Assembly (NCBI GenBank): GCA_937862675.1
Contig: CALMEC010000105.1
Location: 1-9,269 of the forward strand
Source: an uncultured Actinomycetes bacterium
GTDB lineage: Bacteria; Actinomycetota; Thermoleophilia; Miltoncostaeales; Miltoncostaeaceae
Direction of reading: 5' to 3'
Length of the DNA: 9,269 bases
Under the pieces are notes generated by a model. That model did no database searches. It was not told the origin of the DNA and saw only the letters and a list, made by a program, of their open reading frames with translations. Shown piece after piece: positions 5,750 to 9,269 of the stretch (position 1 is the stretch's first letter; every line of letters begins with the position of its first letter). Both the position numbers and the translations under genes were made by a program.

Positions 5750-6707
5750 TCGACCGCAGCGTCTGGGACGAGGACTGGCGGCCCTCCTCGGGGGCCAGGG
5801 GACCGACGTTCCCGGGCCGCCGTCGCAGGGTGAGGCGGTCGATGCTCCGCCCGGCGGAGGCGCGGCCGCCGTCGATGCGACCGATGGGGCGATCGGCGCC
5901 GGTGAGCTGATCATGCTCGAGGTCGCACGCATCGGGCGCAACGCCGATCAGCCACGCCGCCGGTTCGACGAGTCGGCCCTCGAGGCCCTGGCGGCCTCGA
6001 TCGCCGAGTCCGGTCTCGTCCAGCCCGTCGTCGTGCGGCGTGAGGGCGACGGATTCGTCCTGATCGCGGGAGAACGACGGTGGCGGGCCGCGCAGCGGGC
6101 CGGCCTCGAGCGCATCCCCGCGCTGCTCCGTGAGGCCGACGAGCGTGAGCAGCTCGAGATCGCCCTGGTCGAGAATGTGGTGCGGGAGGACCTGAACCCG
6201 ATCGAGCTCGCGCACGCGGTGGCGGCTCTCGTCGAGGACTTCGGGCGCACGCATGACGATGTCGCCCGGACGCTGGGACGCAGTCGTCCGGCGATCTCGA
6301 ATCTCCTGCGGCTCTTGGAGCTGCCGGATGTCGTCCAGGAGATGGTCTCCGACGGGCGGCTGACCGAGGGTCATGGCCGCGCGGTGCTCGCGGCGGACGG
6401 GGCGGGGGGCGGCCGGCGTCTTTCGGGGCGCATCGGCGCCGACAGACCTTCCGTCCCGCAAGCAGAGGCCCTCGCCCGGCGCGAGGGGACCCCTGAGTCC
6501 CTGCGCCCGCGCCGGAACGAGATCGCGGGCGGCCAGCGCATCCTTGACGGCTTCTACGGCGCGTTTCAGGTTCCCGTGCGGGTCCGCGCGGCCGGCGGCG
6601 GTGCGGTCGTCGAGCTGCGCTTCCCCGACGCCGAGTCACTGGCGCGTGCACTCGAACGGATTGAACGCGCGCCGTCTGACGCCGAGGGTGACGCACCGGG
6701 CGACTGA
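5742..6707 (+). CDS. parB: Chromosome partitioning protein ParB (Spo0J), CTPase and parS-binding
   Basis: ParB binds parS, uses CTP to clamp and slide on DNA, and stimulates ParA. The 321-residue protein starts MADRPQRLGRGLAALLGG: the basic LGRGLxALL motif at the N-terminus is the ParA-activating peptide. A Gly/Pro/Ala-rich linker (about 20-50) follows. The CTPase domain (about 57-155) has the motifs GERRWRAAQ (110-118) and ENVVREDLNPIE (144-155). The helix-turn-helix region is about 168-195 (DDVARTLGRSRPAISNLLRL). Residues 265-310 form the C-terminal dimerisation domain. The start GTG 5742 overlaps the parA stop (GTGGCTGA); an ATG at 5718 would add residues that are not family-like. It completes the rsmG-parA-parB overlapping unit, and a parS site follows 17 bases after the stop. 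Confidence 0.96.
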   Translation: MADRPQRLGRGLAALLGGQGTDVPGPPSQGEAVDAPPGGGAAAVDATDGAIGAGELIMLEVARIGRNADQPRRRFDESALEALAASIAESGLVQPVVVRREGDGFVLIAGERRWRAAQRAGLERIPALLREADEREQLEIALVENVVREDLNPIELAHAVAALVEDFGRTHDDVARTLGRSRPAISNLLRLLELPDVVQEMVSDGRLTEGHGRAVLAADGAGGGRRLSGRIGADRPSVPQAEALARREGTPESLRPRRNEIAGGQRILDGFYGAFQVPVRVRAAGGGAVVELRFPDAESLARALERIERAPSDAEGDAPGD

Positions 6708-6723
6708 GGTGTCCGTTGTGGGG

Positions 6724-6739
6724 TGTTTCACGTGAAACG
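6724..6739. promoter_or_regulatory. parS: parS centromere site 2
   Basis: TGTTTCACGTGAAACG matches the ParB site at 15 of 16 positions (the last base is G instead of A). It lies in the gap just downstream of parB, about 2.4 kb from site 1, a normal spacing for origin-proximal parS clusters. Confidence 0.93.
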
Positions 6740-6779
6740 TCCGGGGGCGCGGGCGGGGTGGCGTCGCGGCGCCTCGCGG

Positions 6780-6812
6780 TGTCATGGCTGGTGCCAGGCA
6801 CGAGACATGACA
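6780..6812. repeat. Long imperfect hairpin, REP-like or terminator
   Basis: The outer arms TGTCATG (6780-6786) and CATGACA (6806-6812) are perfect complements. Inside them the inner palindrome GTGCC-A-GGCAC (6791-6801) pairs fully, leaving GCTG opposite GAGA as a symmetric internal loop. No T-run follows, so a standard intrinsic terminator is unlikely, though a stem here could still protect or end the parB transcript. Confidence 0.6.
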
Positions 6813-6841
6813 AGTCCACCCAAGCCGTAAGACCCCGACGT

Positions 6842-6865
6842 GTGCCAGGCGTCGTGTCTGACGCC
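6842..6865. repeat. Second REP-like hairpin sharing GTGCCAGGC
   Basis: GTGCCAGGC (6842-6850) repeats the start of the inner palindrome of the previous hairpin (6791-6799). It then runs into GGCGTC-GTGTCT-GACGCC (6848-6865), a perfect 6-bp stem with a 6-base loop. The two units are about 50 bases apart and look like members of one short repeat family. Confidence 0.5.
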
Positions 6866-6970
6866 GGAGCCGGGGGTGACAACCTCGCATGGGGTCCTTC
6901 GAATCGCCCGTCTTGGGGCCGGCTGTAAGGTGCAGCTGTCTGCGCGTCTCAATCAGCCGGAGGTACTCCA

Positions 6971-8134
6971 ATGGAATTCAACGAGCGACTCGCGGCCCTT
7001 GTGGCGAAGGTAGAAGCGCAAAGCGGTGCCATTCAAACCGAGGAAGCCACCAAGAACGCATTCGTGATGCCGTTCATCGCATCGGTTCTTGGCTATGACG
7101 TCTTTGATCCCCTGGAAGTAGTCCCGGAGTACACCGCCGACGTCGGAACGAAGCGAGGCGAGAAGGTCGACTACGCGATCGTCCAGGGTAACGAGATCCA
7201 GATTCTGATCGAGTGCAAGGTCTCGAGAGACGACCTCCGTGTCGAGCATGCGTCGCAGCTCTTCCGGTACTTCTCGGTGACCAACGCGCGTATCGCGGTT
7301 CTGACAAACGGGATCGAGTACCAGTTCTTTACGGATCTCGACAAACCGAATCGAATGGATGATCGTCCATTTCTTGTCCTGGACCTCTTGAACTTGGACG
7401 AATCGGTTCTCCCAGAGCTCAAGAAGCTTTCGAAGGCTGACTTCGATTTGGACTCTGTCATCAGCGCGGCTGAGGAGCTCAAGTACGTTGGGGCGATCAA
7501 GAGGGTGATCGCCGAGCAGTTCCGCAGCCCTTCTGACGAATGGGTTCGAGCTCTGACGACGAGGGTCTATGAGGGATCGTTCACCCAGCGTGTGCGCGAC
7601 CAGTTCACTGGCCTGGTTGTCAAAGCGATGAAGCAGTTCTTGAGTGATCAGGTGAACGACCGACTCAAGACGGCGTTGGGCGCCGGAAACTTCACCCCCT
7701 CATTGGGTGAGACTGACCAGAGCGACGCAGTCGACGGTCGCGAAGCCTCCGACGAGGACCTCACGAAAGATCATGAGATCGTGACCACGCTTGAGGAGCT
7801 GGAGGGGTACCAGATCGTGAAGGCGATTGCGTGCAGTGAGGTGCGTCCCCAGCGCATCGCTCAACGAGATGCCAAATCGTACTTCGCGATTCTCCTCGAC
7901 GACAACAACCGCAAGCCGATCGCTCGTCTGCACTTCAACGCCAAAAAGCAGAAGTACATCGGATTGTTCGGCGACGACAAAGCCGAATCGCGGTTTCCTA
8001 TCGGGGAGCTGGAAGACATCTATCAGCACGCACAGGCGATACGCGAGACGGTGCGCCGATACGAAGGAGCGTCAGCGTCGGGATCCGACACGTCCGATTC
8101 AGTCGACGACGAGGTCCCTTCGAGCTCTCTCTAG
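6971..8134 (+). CDS. Solitary HsdR-N-type restriction nuclease (PD-(D/E)xK)
   Basis: This 387-residue protein resembles the stand-alone proteins named after the N-terminal nuclease domain of type I restriction enzymes (HSDR_N, COG4748-like, sometimes predicted type IV enzymes). The catalytic core is in the N-terminal third: TEEATKNAFVMPFIASVLGY (23-42, with a conserved acidic residue), VDYAI (D67), ILIECK (E81, K83) and the following HASQLFRYF (Q96), which together make a PD-(D/E)xK nuclease site. A middle helical part (about 150-240) and an acidic linker (245-265) lead to a second domain, about 275-365 (EGYQIVKAI...KSYFAILLDDNNRKPIARLHF), seen in relatives. There is no helicase motor, methylase or specificity gene nearby. 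ATG 6971 sits 7 bases after GGAGG (6959-6963). Base composition is markedly lower in GC than the flanks, pointing to transfer. Substrate and any defence role are inferred. Confidence 0.82.
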   Translation: MEFNERLAALVAKVEAQSGAIQTEEATKNAFVMPFIASVLGYDVFDPLEVVPEYTADVGTKRGEKVDYAIVQGNEIQILIECKVSRDDLRVEHASQLFRYFSVTNARIAVLTNGIEYQFFTDLDKPNRMDDRPFLVLDLLNLDESVLPELKKLSKADFDLDSVISAAEELKYVGAIKRVIAEQFRSPSDEWVRALTTRVYEGSFTQRVRDQFTGLVVKAMKQFLSDQVNDRLKTALGAGNFTPSLGETDQSDAVDGREASDEDLTKDHEIVTTLEELEGYQIVKAIACSEVRPQRIAQRDAKSYFAILLDDNNRKPIARLHFNAKKQKYIGLFGDDKAESRFPIGELEDIYQHAQAIRETVRRYEGASASGSDTSDSVDDEVPSSSL

Positions 8135-8137
8135 AAG

Positions 8138-8345
8138 CGCCATGCGGCTGGAATCGTCTGCCTATTGGTGGAGGTTCTCAGGCGTCGTGTGGCCGAAATC
8201 CAGTCGCTCGCCCTCTGGGTGGTGGCCATCGACATGCCGGATGCGGGCCGACGCCGGGTCCTCCTGGGCGCGCTGGATTGGCCTCGGGGTGCGCAGTATG
8301 TTTCCCCGGACGCTTCGTGCGGCCGGCATCGGGCGGGTTCGGTGA
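8138..8345 (+). pseudogene. Frameshifted remnant of a DUF429-family gene
   Basis: In one frame the stretch reads AAGIVCLLVEVLRRRVAEIQ, then SLALWVVAIDMPDAGRRRVL and LGALDWPRG. This resembles the DUF429 family (predicted RNase H-fold nuclease) pattern VVAIDxPIGLPxxGRRxAD...LGPRRSSVFPTPxRA, with the I-G-L-P block missing. After about base 8295 the expected end of the motif continues in another frame as SMFPRTLRAAG (compare SVFPTPLRAAL). Further downstream nothing of the family is left before the next gene. So it is a small, decayed piece with at least one deletion and one frameshift. The family assignment is from memory of the motif and is moderate. Confidence 0.45.
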
Positions 8346-8393
8346 TCGACCGGCGCCACGGGGCATCCCGTCCCGCCTGACAGGTCGTTGATC

Positions 8394-9269
8394 ATGAGAG
8401 CACTACGCCGCCTCGTCCTTCTCGCCGCCGTCCTCACCGCGGTGGCGGTCGCAGCGGGCTCGGCGGCGGCGGCGCCCTCCCTCCGGGTCGTGGGCAATCG
8501 ATTGGTCGACACCTCCACGGGGGGCACGTTCGTGCCCCGAGGTGTCAACTGGCCCAGCTTCGAGTACGCCTGCTTCTACGGCTACGGCAACTCGAACGAG
8601 GCGGGCCCCACGAGCGTCGGTCCCACCGCGGCGCAGGCGCGCCTGATCGCGAGCTGGCACGCGAACATCGTCCGCGTGCCGCTGAACCAGGACTGCTGGC
8701 TGGGCGACGACGGCCAGCCGTCCGGTGGGTTCACGGTGGCGGGGTATCGCGCCGCCGTCGCGGCATGGGTCGCGAAGCTTCACGCCGCCGGTCTCGCGGT
8801 GATCCTGGATCTCCACTGGTCCGGACCGGACGGCGTGCCGGCGGAGGGACAGCGGATGATGGCCGACGATCGATCGGCGGCGTTCTGGACGTCCGTCGCG
8901 ACCACCTTCAAGAACGACCGGGCGATCATGTTCGACGCGTTCAACGAGCCCTACTCCCGGTACTACGACGACGGGCCGAACATCCTGCTCGACTGGGCGT
9001 GCTGGCGGGACGGCGGCTGCTCGGCGCCCCAGCAGAACGACGAGACGGGGCCCTACGACGGCAGGACCTTCGCGGTCACCGGCATGCGCACCCTGGTCGC
9101 CGCCATCCGCGCCACCGGTGCCCGGCAGCCGATCCTCCTGGGCGGTCTCGACTACGCCAACGACCTCCGCGGATGGCTCGCCGCGCGCCCGGCCGACGGC
9201 CAGCTCATCGCGAGCTTCCACAACTACCGCTCCCAGCGCTGCTCGACCGTTGCGTGCTGGAACGCGGAG
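8394..9269 (+). CDS. Secreted glycoside hydrolase family 5 (cellulase-like), 3' end missing
   Basis: The first 292 codons of a secreted enzyme that probably cleaves beta-1,4 or related glucan or mannan links. Residues 1-27 are a signal peptide: RALRRL, a Leu/Ala/Val-rich core, then AGSAAAA before the mature PSLRVVGNRLVDTSTG. The (beta/alpha)8 domain starts with the family motif VPRGVNWP (48-54). It continues with NIVRVPLN (91-98, conserved Arg94), VILDLHWS (136-143, H141) and FDAFNEPY (180-187), in which E185 is the acid/base. SFHNY (275-279, H277) is the next conserved block. The nucleophile glutamate and the C-terminus lie past the window end. The start ATG 8394 gives a clean signal peptide, but the ribosome binding site is weak. 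GC content is high again, as in the origin block. Confidence 0.85.
   Translation, partial: MRALRRLVLLAAVLTAVAVAAGSAAAAPSLRVVGNRLVDTSTGGTFVPRGVNWPSFEYACFYGYGNSNEAGPTSVGPTAAQARLIASWHANIVRVPLNQDCWLGDDGQPSGGFTVAGYRAAVAAWVAKLHAAGLAVILDLHWSGPDGVPAEGQRMMADDRSAAFWTSVATTFKNDRAIMFDAFNEPYSRYYDDGPNILLDWACWRDGGCSAPQQNDETGPYDGRTFAVTGMRTLVAAIRATGARQPILLGGLDYANDLRGWLAARPADGQLIASFHNYRSQRCSTVACWNAE

Larger units (their letters stand above)
6708..6970. other. Gap between parB and the nuclease gene: parS, hairpins, candidate promoter
   Basis: This 263-base gap has no gene. From left to right it holds parS site 2, a GC-rich stretch, a long hairpin (6780-6812), a second hairpin (6848-6865), and a possible sigma-70-type promoter for the next gene: GTGACA (6876-6881), a 17-base spacer, then TCGAAT (6899-6904). 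A strong Shine-Dalgarno, GGAGG, lies at 6959-6963. It marks the border between the origin block and lower-GC accessory DNA. Confidence 0.55.

Noticed and set aside
6780..6865. CRISPR-like repeats in the gap after parB
   Set aside because: Only two short partly similar units without equal spacers; hairpin/REP-like structure explains them better.
5911..6882. 323-codon minus-strand open frame over parB and its downstream gap
   Set aside because: Arg/Pro/Ala-rich antisense translation; ParB on the other strand is certain.
8403..9221. 272-codon minus-strand open frame opposite the GH5 gene
   Set aside because: The plus strand shows a signal peptide and GH5 catalytic motifs, while the antisense product shows nothing recognisable.

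Overview
The window looks like the replication-origin region of a high-GC actinobacterium. Gene order and protein sequences fit Actinomycetota, perhaps a deep class such as Thermoleophilia or Coriobacteriia; that placement is inference from memory, not a search. It carries the classic origin-proximal block rpmH-rnpA-yidD-yidC-jag-rsmG-parA-parB on the plus strand. On the minus strand, diverging from it, are a histidine-kinase-type ATPase gene and the 5' part of dnaA. The gap between the two divergent units (1481-1842) holds a small cluster of DnaA boxes and is the probable oriC.

Layout. At 1-73 the plus strand reads like a piece of dxr (DXP reductoisomerase). It abuts the N-terminal two-fifths of dnaA (minus, starting at 583) in a way that breaks dnaA just as its AAA+ domain begins, so this end is probably a chimeric join or a rearrangement. 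Position 584-775 is a non-coding repeat (copy A) lying exactly between the dnaA start and the stop of the upstream ATPase/winged-helix gene (776-1480). After oriC comes a tightly packed unit in which most genes overlap by 1-8 bases: L34, RNase P protein, YidD, YidC insertase and Jag/KhpB. A second, related repeat (copy B, 4099-4264) fills the gap between jag and rsmG. The 5' end of rsmG contains a perfect parS site inside a 28-bp palindrome. parA and parB follow with overlaps, and a second parS lies just after parB.

Downstream of parB the character changes. Position 6708-6970 has parS, a long hairpin and a second REP-like hairpin. Next comes a solitary, visibly lower-GC gene for a PD-(D/E)xK nuclease of the HsdR-N type (6971-8134), probably acquired horizontally. 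It is followed by a frameshifted remnant of a DUF429-family gene, and then by the secreted N-terminal part of a glycoside hydrolase family 5 enzyme that runs off the window end.

How it works together: the core genes combine chromosome replication initiation (DnaA, oriC), origin segregation (ParA, ParB, parS), ribosome and rRNA maturation (L34, RnpA, RsmG) and membrane protein insertion (YidC, YidD, Jag). The points most worth a second look are the A/B repeat pair with its TSD-like and TIR-like ends, the ATPase/HTH gene upstream of dnaA, the dxr/dnaA junction, and the lone nuclease island behind the partition locus.
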